Source: Bradyrhizobium sp. MOS002 | GTDB taxonomy: Bacteria; Pseudomonadota; Alphaproteobacteria; Rhizobiales; Xanthobacteraceae | Length of the DNA stretch: 64,000 nt | Assembly: GCF_003020115.1 (NCBI RefSeq) | Contig: NZ_PYFX01000011.1 | Location: 62,001 to 126,000 of the forward strand | Reading direction: 5' to 3' | Shown: piece by piece, positions 15,965-23,360 of the stretch | How positions within the stretch are numbered: position 1 is the first letter of the stretch | How the letters are laid out: every line of letters begins with the position of its first letter | Made by a program: the position numbers and the translations under genes | Notes under the pieces: model-generated | What the model was told of the DNA's origin: nothing | Databases searched by the model: none | What the model saw: the letters and a program-made list of their open reading frames with translations, nothing else

Positions 15965-16733
15965 GCCAAAAAGGTGTCCCAACGACAGGGGTGGAAGGGG
16001 AGGCGAAATCGCGGGCGTTCATCAGCCCGGCCTCAAAAGCGGTGCGGCCGGCCTCGATCCCGAGGCGGAAGGCGTTGGCCATGGCGACGGGGTCGGCGGC
16101 TTTTGCGATGGCGGTGTTGAGCAGCACGGCGTCGTAGCCGAGCTCGAGCGCTTCGGCCGCATGCGACGGCGCGCCGATGCCGGCATCGACCACCAGCGTG
16201 ATATCGGGCAGCCGCTCGCGCATCAGCTTGAGCGCGTCGCGGTTGGTGATGCCTTTTGCGCTGCCGATGGGAGCTGCCCACGGCATCACCACCTTGCAGC
16301 CGGCATCGACCAGGCGGTTCGCAACCGAGAGATCCTCGGTGCAATAGGGGAACACCTCGAAGCCGTCCTTGATCAGAATGGCGGCGGCTTCCACAAGGCC
16401 GACCACATCGGGCTGCAGCGTGTCGTTGTCGGCGATGACTTCGAGCTTGATCCAGGATGTCCCGAACAATTCGCGTGCGAGCTTTGCCGTCGTCACCGCC
16501 TCGCGCACGCTGCGGCAGCCGGCGGTGTTCGGCAGCACGGTGACGTCGAGCTCGCGGATCAGATTCCAGAACGCGTCCCCGGTCTTGCCGCCGGCGGATT
16601 CGCGCCGCAGCGACACCGTGACGATGTTCGAGCCCGAGGCGCGGATCGCCGACTGCATGATCGCAGGCGAGGGATAGAGCGCGCTGCCGATCAGGAGGCG
16701 GGAAGGGAATTGTTTGCCGTAGAAGGTCACCAT
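15951..16733 (-). CDS. thiG: thiazole synthase ThiG
   Basis: A 260-residue TIM-barrel enzyme that builds thiazole phosphate from deoxyxylulose phosphate, dehydroglycine and ThiS thiocarboxylate. Motifs: SRLLIGSALYPSP, VTVSLRRE, LPNTAGCRSVREAV, WIKLEVIADN with the Schiff-base lysine, MPWAAPIGSAKGI, VDAGIGAPSHAAEALELG and LLNTAIAKA. The imine donor is expected from ThiO, the sulfur carrier from ThiS, both upstream. GGAG lies ahead of the ATG. The 190-bp gap to thiS contains a dispersed repeat. Confidence 0.96.
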   Translation of the reverse strand: MVTFYGKQFPSRLLIGSALYPSPAIMQSAIRASGSNIVTVSLRRESAGGKTGDAFWNLIRELDVTVLPNTAGCRSVREAVTTAKLARELFGTSWIKLEVIADNDTLQPDVVGLVEAAAILIKDGFEVFPYCTEDLSVANRLVDAGCKVVMPWAAPIGSAKGITNRDALKLMRERLPDITLVVDAGIGAPSHAAEALELGYDAVLLNTAIAKAADPVAMANAFRLGIEAGRTAFEAGLMNARDFASPSTPVVGTPFWHAVS

Positions 16734-16760
16734 GTGCGAGGTGTCTCCTCAATCAATGCC

Positions 16761-16898
16761 GTCGTCCCGGCGAAGGCCGGGACCCATACCGCGTGATCGC
16801 TCTTGGGGCAGCTTGGCAGAGACCTTCCGTCCCAATGAGGGACGGTGGCTATGGGTCCCGGCCCCCCGTGCGCAACTTGCGCACTAGGCCGGGACGAC
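16761..16898. repeat. palindromic repeat between thiS and thiG, GTCGTCCCGGCGAAGG family copy 2
   Basis: Left arm GTCGTCCCGGCGAAGGCCGG and right arm ending GGCCGGGACGAC, with GGACCCATACCG / GGCTATGGGTCC inside. It sits within the thi operon without breaking a gene. Confidence 0.88.
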
Positions 16899-16923
16899 CC
16901 GGGGATAGAGTGCACCATCCCCA

Positions 16924-17121
16924 TCACCCTCCCTGCCGCGGCGTGATGATCTCGATCTCGTCGCCGGCCTTGAGGTGGGTCTCGGCCCAGCGGCTCTTCG
17001 GCACGACGTCGTAATTGAGCGCGATCGCGAAATGGGTGCCCTCGTAGTCGAGCTCGGCGAGCAGCGCGTCCACGCTGGCCGAATTGATCTCGCGCTGCTC
17101 CCCATTTACGATCACGCGCAT
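16924..17121 (-). CDS. thiS: sulfur carrier protein ThiS
   Basis: A 65-residue ubiquitin-fold protein ending in the obligatory Gly-Gly (ITPRQGG), which is adenylated and thiocarboxylated to carry sulfur for thiazole synthesis. The N-terminus MRVIVNGEQREI and the segment GDEIEIITP fit the family. It begins inside the end of thiO (10-base overlap), so the two are translationally coupled. No thiF is in view; the activating enzyme must be encoded elsewhere. Confidence 0.95.
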   Translation of the reverse strand: MRVIVNGEQREINSASVDALLAELDYEGTHFAIALNYDVVPKSRWAETHLKAGDEIEIITPRQGG

Positions 17122-18131
17122 TGCATCACCTCATTGTCGATCTGGCCGCGCTCGACAAAGCCAAGCGTCAGCTCGGCGAGCGCTGGCGCAATCAGGAAGC
17201 CGTGGCGGTACAGGCCGTTCACGCTGATCGTGCCGCCGCGGATGCCGATGCGCGGCAGATTGTCGGGAAAGGCGGGGCGCAGGCCGGAGCCGAATTCGAC
17301 GATGCGGGCCTCGCCGAAGGCGGGATGGACCGCATAGGCCGCGCCCAACAGCTCCAGCGCCGAGCGGACGCTGACGCCGGTGTCCTCGGCCTCGATCGAG
17401 GTCGCGCCCAGCATGAACAGATTGTCCTCGCGCGGGATCACATAGAGCGGCCAGCGCGGATGGATCAGCCGCACCGGGCGCGCAAGCTGCACCTCGCTGG
17501 TCTCGATCAGGATCATCTCGCCCTTGACGCCGCGAAGCTCCGGCTGCTCGTCGCGCGCGGAAAGGCCGCGGCAGTCGATCACGATGCCGTCGAGGCCTTG
17601 CAGATCCTGGGCGGTGACGTCGCTGTCGAACTTGATGGTGCCGCCGGCCGCAACGATGCGCGCGTGCAGTTTCGGCAGCACACGGCGCGGCTCGACATGG
17701 CCCTCGGTCGGGAAGAACAGCGCGTCCCGGAAGCGGCCTTCGAGCGACGGCTCGAGCTCGGCAAGACCGGCGGCATCGAGCCGGCGATGGCCTTCGGTCA
17801 TCCGGGCAAAACGCTCGAAATCGTTGCGCTCGCGCGGGTGGGCGACGACCAGCGAGCCGTTGAAGGGCGTATCAGGCAGTTCGCGCCGCCAGATGTCGAG
17901 CGAGCGCAGGCCGAGCCTGGAGATGATGGGTTCGGAAACTTCCGCCTCACAATAGGGCGCGAGCATGCCGCCGGCCCAATGGCTGGTGGCATCGGTCATG
18001 TCGGCGTCACCGCGCTCGTGCAAGGTGACGGCGTGGCCGGCCTGCGCGAACAGCAAGGCCTGCCAGGCGCCTGCAATGCCTGCTCCGATGATGGATACCG
18101 GGGAATCCGGTCGCTTGGTCGTCTGCAACAT
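17112..18131 (-). CDS. thiO: glycine oxidase ThiO (FAD-dependent)
   Basis: A 339-residue DAO-type flavoprotein that oxidises glycine to the iminoacetate needed by ThiG. FAD-binding IIGAGIAG at 14-21, LHERGD at the end of beta-2, SHWAGGMLAPYCEAE near 50, and C-terminal GLRPAFPDNLPRIG, GLYRHGFLIAPA. It is the first gene of the operon; its ATG lies only four bases beyond the P1 helix of the TPP riboswitch, whose 3' strand AAGGGAC doubles as the ribosome binding site. Confidence 0.93.
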   Translation of the reverse strand: MLQTTKRPDSPVSIIGAGIAGAWQALLFAQAGHAVTLHERGDADMTDATSHWAGGMLAPYCEAEVSEPIISRLGLRSLDIWRRELPDTPFNGSLVVAHPRERNDFERFARMTEGHRRLDAAGLAELEPSLEGRFRDALFFPTEGHVEPRRVLPKLHARIVAAGGTIKFDSDVTAQDLQGLDGIVIDCRGLSARDEQPELRGVKGEMILIETSEVQLARPVRLIHPRWPLYVIPREDNLFMLGATSIEAEDTGVSVRSALELLGAAYAVHPAFGEARIVEFGSGLRPAFPDNLPRIGIRGGTISVNGLYRHGFLIAPALAELTLGFVERGQIDNEVMQCA

Positions 18132-18135
18132 CCCT

Positions 18136-18243
18136 GTCCCTTCGCCGGCATGACCCGGATCAGGTTCAAAGGGTCACCGCGGTCCTGGGCGGATTTGCCC
18201 ATTTAGCGGTATCTCAGCTCCTCCTCGGAGCACCCCTCGGAAC
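18136..18243 (-). promoter_or_regulatory. TPP riboswitch (THI element) ahead of thiO
   Basis: On the minus strand: GAGGGGTGCTCC, then the conserved GCTGAGATACC (pyrimidine site), a variable P3a arm, then ACCCTTTGAACCTGATC and GGGTCATGCCGGCGAAGGGA (pyrophosphate site). Closing helix P1 is GTTCC (18239-18243) with GGGAC (18136-18140). The latter overlaps the ribosome site of thiO, so TPP binding should block translation directly. Confidence 0.96.
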
Positions 18244-18249
18244 GGCTCT

Positions 18250-18278
18250 AATGTATGCCAGTAGGGCTGGGTGGTCAA
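18250..18278 (-). promoter_or_regulatory. sigma-70-type promoter of the thi operon
   Basis: Minus strand: -35 TTGACC (18273-18278), 17-bp spacer, -10 TACATT (18250-18255). The predicted start lies just before the riboswitch, which fits a transcript that begins with the aptamer. Confidence 0.7.
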
Positions 18279-18306
18279 CGCATGTTGCCGGGAACCCACC
18301 GCCCTC

Positions 18307-18440
18307 GTGCCCCGGACGCGGCGCAGTGCGTCGCCTCTTGGCGACGTGATGCGCTGCTGAGCCGGGGCCCATTGCTGTGGGAGTACGCTCGGTCCCGGCT
18401 CTGCGCAGCAGCGTTGCACGCTGCAGCGCGTCCGGGACAA
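18307..18440. repeat. long imperfect palindromic repeat
   Basis: Ends GTGCCCCGGACGCG and CGCGTCCGGGACAA are inverted, with inner GAGCCGGGGCCC and GGTCCCGGCTCTGCGCAGC. It fills the gap between the thi promoter and the transglycosylase gene end. A type common in Bradyrhizobium intergenic regions, to my recollection. Confidence 0.7.
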
Positions 18441-18446
18441 GGAGAG

Positions 18447-18995
18447 CTATTTCGGCGCCTGGGCCCGCGCGTTGCGGACGCGCTGGGCGAGCTTCCGGTG
18501 CGGTGCTGCGCCGAACATCGGCTGCGGATTGCCGTTCGGCTCGAGCCAAGAGGCGCCCATATTGGCCTCGCCCATATTGGCGACCTGGACGACCTCCTGC
18601 CGCTGCCGCTTTGCGGCGTAGTAATAGCCGCCGGCGAAATAACGAACGGCCCGGTTGTGGTCGCCATTGGCGGCGTGATAGGCACCGGCGAGATATTTCA
18701 CGGCATAGGTGAGGTTGGTGTTGGGATCGCGCAGGCCGGCGGCGTCGCCGGTGTAGCCGACCCCGCGGGCGGTCGCGAGCTTGATCTGCATCAGCCCGAT
18801 GGTGCCGCCATGGCCGACCAGGCCCGGCTGGTAGCGGCTTTCGCGCATGATGACGCGATGCACCAGCGCCTCTGGAACGCCGTTGGCGCGCGCATGGGCC
18901 GCGACCATCTCGGCGTACTCGGCCTGGCCCGCGAATGCGGCCTGCGGCAGCGTCAGTCCGGCCGCGAGCAGCGCGGCGACACGTAAAATTTTCAT
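18447..18995 (-). CDS. lytic transglycosylase (SLT domain)
   Basis: A 182-residue exported enzyme that cleaves peptidoglycan glycan strands to leave 1,6-anhydro ends. Signal peptide: residues 1-22 (ending AAFA). SLT motifs: VIMRESRYQPG with the catalytic Glu near residue 46, GHGGTIGLMQIK, and NLTYAVKYLAGAYHAANGDHNRAVRYFAGGYY. The C-terminal 40 residues are basic and disordered. ATG 18995 is chosen because it begins the signal peptide and GGGATATCTG lies upstream. It could be involved in wall turnover or in passage of an envelope machine. Confidence 0.88.
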   Translation of the reverse strand: MKILRVAALLAAGLTLPQAAFAGQAEYAEMVAAHARANGVPEALVHRVIMRESRYQPGLVGHGGTIGLMQIKLATARGVGYTGDAAGLRDPNTNLTYAVKYLAGAYHAANGDHNRAVRYFAGGYYYAAKRQRQEVVQVANMGEANMGASWLEPNGNPQPMFGAAPHRKLAQRVRNARAQAPK

Positions 18996-19239
18996 CAGAT
19001 ATCCCGGACGTCCCTGAGACTGATTGAAGGCCTGCGCCCGGCTGCCGTTTAGGCCCCCGAACGCGGCGATGATGTGACCAAGCGCCGCCATTAACGTTTT
19101 CGCGGCGCCGAGCCGCTGTGACGACTCACTGCTGGCGCCAGAGTTCCCTCGGGCGGACGAACTCGCGACAGCGGGCCTGTCTATTCGCATGTGCGGACGA
19201 AAGCGAGTATGTCACGGCCAGCGAAACGGGAGAGGTGCC

Positions 19240-19470
19240 ATGACAAAATCAACCATGGTCAAAGCCCACACCGGCGACATCCCAAATCAAGACATGCCAA
19301 GAAACAACCCCTGTGCCCAATGCGGCACGTCGATCCCGCAGCCCGACTGGATCGAGCCGGGCGAGGGGCGGGTGTCCTATCTCTGGACATGCCGCGCCTG
19401 CAATTATCGCTTCGAGGCGGTGGCGATCTTCGAGGAATCCGCGCTCGAGCACCCGCCGCTCGCGGCCTGA
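19240..19470 (+). CDS. small zinc-ribbon protein
   Basis: A 76-residue protein with two CxxC pairs, CAQCGTS near 25 and CRACNYRF near 53, spaced 24 residues apart: a classic zinc ribbon. There is no other domain. GAGAGG lies ahead of the ATG at 19240, preferred over an ATG at 19189. Such small ribbons are often found in Bradyrhizobium near regulatory genes; the role, nucleic-acid binding or protein contact, is unknown. Confidence 0.75.
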   Translation: MTKSTMVKAHTGDIPNQDMPRNNPCAQCGTSIPQPDWIEPGEGRVSYLWTCRACNYRFEAVAIFEESALEHPPLAA

Positions 19471-19484
19471 GGTTTATTCCTTGG

Positions 19485-19533
19485 GCATGATCTTTTCGGA
19501 AAACCGCTGCACACTTTTCCGGATCATGCCTTA
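19485..19533. repeat. palindromic repeat, CATGATCTTTTCGG family, copy 1
   Basis: GCATGATCTTTTCGGAAAA, GCTGCACAC, TTTTCCGGATCATGC: a strong hairpin between two convergent genes, with the TAA stop of the sensor kinase adjoining its right arm. It may serve as a two-way terminator. Copy 2 at 58482-58531 is in the same situation. Confidence 0.85.
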
Positions 19534-20856
19534 AGCCGCAAGCCGCGGCTGCTGCCATACCGGCAATTGCATCCGCACGATCAGCCCATGCGGCTCCCGG
19601 TCATGCAGCGACAGCTCGCCGCCATGGGCGATCGCGATCGCGCGCGCGATCGACAGGCCGAGGCCGAAGCCGGTGGACTCGTCCATGGTGCGCGCGTCGT
19701 CGCCGCGCACGAACGGCTCCAGCATCTCCTGCTTGCGCGCATCCGAAATCCCGGGACCGTCGTCCTCGACGTCGATGACGAGTTTGGTGGCCGAGATGTC
19801 CAGCCTGATCGTCACCTCGGCGCCGAAGCGCACCGCGTTCTCGACGAGGTTGGTGACGCCGCGATGCAAATCGTCGGGCCGCGCCGCGGCGGTCGCAGAT
19901 AGCGGGCCGTCATAGCGCACGACATAGCCCATGTCGCCGAACTGGTCGGCGATCAGCTGCAGCGTGCTCGCGATGTCGACCAGCGTCACTGCCTCGACGT
20001 GGCGATCGTTGCGCAACAGCGACAAGACGGATTCCAGCATCGAGCGCATCTGGTCGAGATCGATCAGCATGCGTTTGCGGTTGCCTTCGTCCTCGACGAA
20101 CTCGGCGCGCAGGCGCAGCCGCGTGATCGGTGTGCGCAGATCGTGGCTGATCGCGGCGAGCATCCGCGTGCGGTCCGACATCAGCCGCGCGATCCGCTCG
20201 TGCATGCGGTTGAGCGCGCGCGCGACCGAGCGGATCTCTTCCGGGCCGCGCTCCGGCAGCGGATCGGCGGTCCCGTCCAGGCTGAAATTCTCGGCCGCCT
20301 TTGCAAACGACGACAGCGGCGCGGCGAGCGCATGCGCGGCCCATACGCCGAGCAGCGTCACGCTGATGACGGCAGACAGCAGCGTCGAAATCCAGGGATT
20401 GCCCCAGAACCAGCCCGGCCGTCCGCGTTCAACATGGCCAGCGATGATTGTGCCGTCGGGCAGCTGGATGCCGATCCGGGACGAACCGCCGTTCGGCGCC
20501 AGCGTGACGACCTTGTAGCCCTCACCGAGATGGCGGCGCATCCCGTGCATATGGGGGCCTTCGCTGTCGCCGATGGCCGGCACGGAGCCGGGCGCGATCG
20601 CTTCGATGCGCAGATCCGGAAAGGCGCGCGCGATGTCGGCGAGAAGGCGCGGCCTCTCGCTCGCGCCGGCCGCGGACAGCAGCAGCGCGGCATTGGCCAG
20701 TTCATGCTCGCTGTCGGGCGGCGCCGCCGCGCGGTCCGGCCGCGTAATCAGAAAACCCGCCGTGATGACAAGATGAAGCGCGACGATCGACACCACGACG
20801 AGCGCGGCGATCTGGCCGCTGATGCTCCTGAGATGGAAAAATCCCAAAAGCCGCAT
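19531..20856 (-). CDS. sensor histidine kinase (EnvZ-like)
   Basis: A 441-residue inner-membrane kinase. TM1 at about 12-37 (SGQIAALVVVSIVALHLVITAGFLI), a periplasmic domain of about 120 residues, TM2 near 160-180 (STLLSAVISVTLLGVWAAHAL), HAMP linker, then the H box ISHDLRTPITRLR near 245, N box TNLVENAVRFGA, G1 VEDDGPGIS and G2 GFGLGLSIARAIA. The start codon lies one base after the stop of the response regulator gene, so the two are coupled. The signal is unknown. The stop codon abuts a palindromic repeat. Confidence 0.93.
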   Translation of the reverse strand: MRLLGFFHLRSISGQIAALVVVSIVALHLVITAGFLITRPDRAAAPPDSEHELANAALLLSAAGASERPRLLADIARAFPDLRIEAIAPGSVPAIGDSEGPHMHGMRRHLGEGYKVVTLAPNGGSSRIGIQLPDGTIIAGHVERGRPGWFWGNPWISTLLSAVISVTLLGVWAAHALAAPLSSFAKAAENFSLDGTADPLPERGPEEIRSVARALNRMHERIARLMSDRTRMLAAISHDLRTPITRLRLRAEFVEDEGNRKRMLIDLDQMRSMLESVLSLLRNDRHVEAVTLVDIASTLQLIADQFGDMGYVVRYDGPLSATAAARPDDLHRGVTNLVENAVRFGAEVTIRLDISATKLVIDVEDDGPGISDARKQEMLEPFVRGDDARTMDESTGFGLGLSIARAIAIAHGGELSLHDREPHGLIVRMQLPVWQQPRLAA

Positions 20857-20857
20857 G

Positions 20858-21643
20858 TCAGATGCTCGAGGCTGCCGCGACCGCTTCCGTGCTTGTAGTT
20901 TCAGTACTTGCAGCTTCAGCACTTGCCGCTTCGGTTCTTGGCGTGAACAGATAGCCACCCGAGCGCACCGTCTTGATCATGGTCGGATCGGCCGGATTGG
21001 GCTCGATCTTGCGGCGGATGCGGCTGACCAGCACGTCAATCGAGCGCTCGAACGAGCCGGTGCTGCGCCCCTGCGTGAGGTCGAGCAGGCTGTCGCGCGA
21101 CAACACGCGGCCCGGCCGCTCGCAGAATGTCCGCAGCAGGTCGAACTCGGCGCTGGTCACCGCGACGCGCGCGCCTGCGGGATTGCGCAGTTCGCGCAGG
21201 CGCAGATCGATGCGCCAGCCTTCGAAGGCGAGCGTGCTTGCGCCTTCGATCGAGCTCGCCGTCTGCGCGGCCGCCTGGCGGCGCAGCACCGCGTTGATGC
21301 GGGCGAGCAGCTCGCGCGGGTTGAACGGTTTCGGCAGATAGTCGTCGGCGCCCATCTCCAGGCCAACGATGCGGTCGACGTCCTCGCCGCGCGCGGTCAG
21401 CATGATGATCGGCGTCTGCCCCTCCGCGCGCACCTTGCGGCAAAGGCTCAGGCCGTCCTCGCCCGGCAGCATGACGTCGAGGATGATGAGGTCGACGCGA
21501 TGATCGGCCATCGCGCGCGACATCTCGCGTCCGTCGCTGACGGCGGTGACGTTGCAGGCGTTGTTGCGCAGGTATTTCGCAATCAACGTCCGGGTCTCAC
21601 GGTCGTCTTCGACGACGAGGATGTTGGGATTGGGAATGGCCAT
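20858..21643 (-). CDS. OmpR-family response regulator
   Basis: A 261-residue regulator. Receiver domain 1-120 with VEDD (acid pocket), phospho-acceptor Asp56 in LIILDVMLP, the conserved Thr in IMLTARG and Lys in LPKPFNP. Winged-helix DNA-binding domain about 140-235, with VAVTSAEFDLLRTFCERPG, RSIDVLVSRIRRKIE and IKTVRSGGYLFTP. The last 25 residues are unusual: pentapeptide-like repeats RTEAA-SAEAA-STETT-STEAV. Adjacent to its cognate kinase. The upstream gene is divergent. Confidence 0.94.
   Translation of the reverse strand: MAIPNPNILVVEDDRETRTLIAKYLRNNACNVTAVSDGREMSRAMADHRVDLIILDVMLPGEDGLSLCRKVRAEGQTPIIMLTARGEDVDRIVGLEMGADDYLPKPFNPRELLARINAVLRRQAAAQTASSIEGASTLAFEGWRIDLRLRELRNPAGARVAVTSAEFDLLRTFCERPGRVLSRDSLLDLTQGRSTGSFERSIDVLVSRIRRKIEPNPADPTMIKTVRSGGYLFTPRTEAASAEAASTETTSTEAVAAASSI
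20883..20942. repeat. four 15-bp tandem repeats inside the response-regulator gene
   Basis: Units GCTTCCGTGCTTGTA, GTTTCAGTACTTGCA, GCTTCAGCACTTGCC and GCTTCGGTTCTTGGC encode, on the minus strand, the degenerate pentapeptides at the C-terminus. In-frame expansion or contraction would leave the protein readable. Confidence 0.75.
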
Positions 21644-21823
21644 GCGCTTTGTTTGTCCAAGATTCGGGCCAAATGGCGAAGATTTTTGTTTCAGATTGTT
21701 TCCGTGGCTTATGCCGCAACAGCAGGACATCACCGGGCCGGGAAGCGGCAAGGTCTCGTTAAACGCGCGAACCATACCGTGGCGTGGTCGGCGACGAAAC
21801 CCCGCAGAACTCACGGAGCCATC

Positions 21824-22393
21824 ATGACCTCGATTTCGGCAGCCTCGGCCGGTCACCACCAGTCGCCGTTGCAGCGGCTGCAGCAGGAATTGCAGTCGGA
21901 AGTGTCCGCCGGCACGGTCTCGTCGTCGGACCAGTCGGCGCTTTCGACGGCGCTGACCGACATCGACACGGCGCTTCAGCAGAGCCGGTCGAGCGATCAG
22001 TCGAGCGGCACGCGTCCCTCCAAGGACGACATCAAGTCGAAGATCGACGACCTCATCTCGAGCGAGGTGTCGAACGGGAAACTGACGTCGGACCAGGCCG
22101 ACGCGCTGAAGAACGTATTCCAGTCCGCCTTCGCCGATGGCCCCGGCGGCGCCGGCGGTCCCGGTGCTGCAGGCGGTCCCCCGCCGGGTCCGCCACCGGA
22201 CGACAGCTCCTCGGATTCGTCGTCGACGGGCTCGACCGGCAGCACGTCGACCGCGTCCACCACGGCCGAGATCCTCCAGCAATTCCTCCAGGCGCTGCAG
22301 CAGTCGCAATCGTCTTCGTCGTCCTACGGCGCCAACGGCAGCTCATCCGGCGGCCCGGACTTCGCCGCGCTTCTGATCGATTACAAGAGCTGA
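21824..22393 (+). CDS. Ser/Gly/Pro-rich protein of unknown function
   Basis: A 189-residue protein without a signal peptide. Residues 1-105 are helical and Gln/Ser-rich (SPLQRLQQELQSEVSAG, then DDIKSKIDDLISSEVSNGKLTS... pattern, resembling one EF-hand-like helix pair). Residues 106-150 are a Gly/Pro then Ser/Thr low-complexity linker (GGPPPGPPPDDSSS), followed by a Gln/Ser helix TAEILQQFLQALQQ. GGAG precedes the ATG at 21824. It is divergent from the two-component system, which might regulate it. No family assigned. Confidence 0.65.
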   Translation: MTSISAASAGHHQSPLQRLQQELQSEVSAGTVSSSDQSALSTALTDIDTALQQSRSSDQSSGTRPSKDDIKSKIDDLISSEVSNGKLTSDQADALKNVFQSAFADGPGGAGGPGAAGGPPPGPPPDDSSSDSSSTGSTGSTSTASTTAEILQQFLQALQQSQSSSSSYGANGSSSGGPDFAALLIDYKS

Positions 22394-22483
22394 CCTGCGC
22401 GACGCAGATCGGCGCGTTCCTCGCCGCGGTCGTGCTTCACCCAGGGCGCACGATCGTCGGCGAGGAACAGTGCGCTGCGAAAT

Positions 22484-22504
22484 GTTCCTGAGTGACTTAG
22501 GAAC
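22484..22504. promoter_or_regulatory. imperfect 21-bp palindrome upstream of the PRC-barrel gene
   Basis: GTTCCTGAGT-G-ACTTAGGAAC, nine of ten arm positions paired. It lies 116 bp upstream of the start codon, so it may be an operator or a hairpin that ends the preceding transcript. Confidence 0.4.
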
Positions 22505-22558
22505 AATCGCACGCAGCGCAGATACCCGCGTATTACGCGACGAAATTGCAGCAAGCGC

Positions 22559-22583
22559 GGAACTGGGATTGATCCGAGCTGTT
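22559..22583 (+). promoter_or_regulatory. possible EcfG-type stress promoter
   Basis: GGAAC (22559-22563), 16 bases, TGTT (22580-22583), against the rhizobial general-stress consensus GGAAC-N16/17-CGTT. One mismatch in the -10. The downstream gene is of a type often stress-induced. Confidence 0.35.
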
Positions 22584-22620
22584 TTCTCCACACAAGTTTT
22601 CTGCTGAAGGAGAGGACAAT

Positions 22621-23160
22621 ATGTTGATGAAATCGATCGCGGCCGGTCTCGCCGGTACCGCACTGCTCGCAACCGTTGCGTTCGCGCAAAATCCGACCGC
22701 CACCACCGACAAGGCGCCGGCCGCAACCACCGCCACGACGACGACCACGACCGCGTCGGGACAGTGGCGTACGTCCAAGATGGACGGCATCAAGGTCTAT
22801 AACGACGCCAACGAGAACATCGGCTCGATCAATGACCTGCTGATGGACAAGAGCGGCAACGTCAAGATCGCCGTGATCGGCGTCGGCGGCTTCCTCGGCC
22901 TCGGCGAGCATCTGGTCGCCGTGCCCTATGAGAAGCTGAAGTTCGTCAACGAGGCGGTTGCCTACACCGGCGCCGGCACCAACCCGGGCGCTAAGCCCGC
23001 CGCGACCACGACGACGGGTGCTGCGACCGGCACCGACAACAAGCCCGCGACGACCACGACGACGGCCACGTCCTCGTCGAAGTGGTATCCGGACCACGCC
23101 GTGTTCAATGCGAGCAAGGACGAGCTGAAGAACATGCCCGAGTTCAAGTACTCGGAGTAA
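22621..23160 (+). CDS. exported PRC-barrel domain protein
   Basis: A 179-residue protein with a signal peptide (residues 1-22, ending AFA). A Thr/Ala-rich linker leads to one PRC-barrel (about 50-115): MDGIKVYNDANENIGSINDLL, KIAVIGVGGFLGLGEHLVAVPYEKL. A second Thr-rich linker leads to KWYPDHAVFNASKDELKNMPEF. PRC-barrels mediate protein or RNA contacts; the exported rhizobial versions are abundant envelope or stress proteins of unknown mechanism. GGAGAGG precedes the ATG, and a strong terminator follows the stop, so it is monocistronic. Confidence 0.88.
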   Translation: MLMKSIAAGLAGTALLATVAFAQNPTATTDKAPAATTATTTTTTASGQWRTSKMDGIKVYNDANENIGSINDLLMDKSGNVKIAVIGVGGFLGLGEHLVAVPYEKLKFVNEAVAYTGAGTNPGAKPAATTTTGAATGTDNKPATTTTTATSSSKWYPDHAVFNASKDELKNMPEFKYSE

Positions 23161-23183
23161 CGCGGCTCTGAACGGCTAAACGA

Positions 23184-23222
23184 AGCGCGCCCGGTTTTTC
23201 CGGGCGCGCTGTCGTGTGCTTT
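23184..23222 (+). terminator. rho-independent terminator after the PRC-barrel gene
   Basis: Stem AGCGCGCCCGG-TTTTT-CCGGGCGCGCT (23184-23210), then GTCGTGTGCTTTTC. It lies 24 bp past the stop. Confidence 0.85.
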
Positions 23223-23231
23223 TCGTCTCCA

Positions 23232-23351
23232 GTCATTGCGAGGAGCTCTTGCGACGAAGCAGTCAGCCTGTCAACGCAGATGCATTTCTGGATTGCTTCG
23301 CTCCCGCCTTCGCTCTTCGAGCTACGGCGGACATGTTGCTCGCAATGACGG
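23232..23351. repeat. palindromic repeat, CGTCATTGCGAG family, copy 2
   Basis: GTCATTGCGAGGAGC at the left and GCTCGCAATGACGG at the right, with TCTGGATTGCTTCGCT inside. It ends 9 bp before the stop of the binding-protein gene. Confidence 0.85.
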
Positions 23352-23360
23352 AGAATGCCC

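Noticed and set aside
20883..20942. Possible CRISPR-like short repeats
   Set aside because: Units are adjacent 15-mers without spacers and lie within a coding frame.
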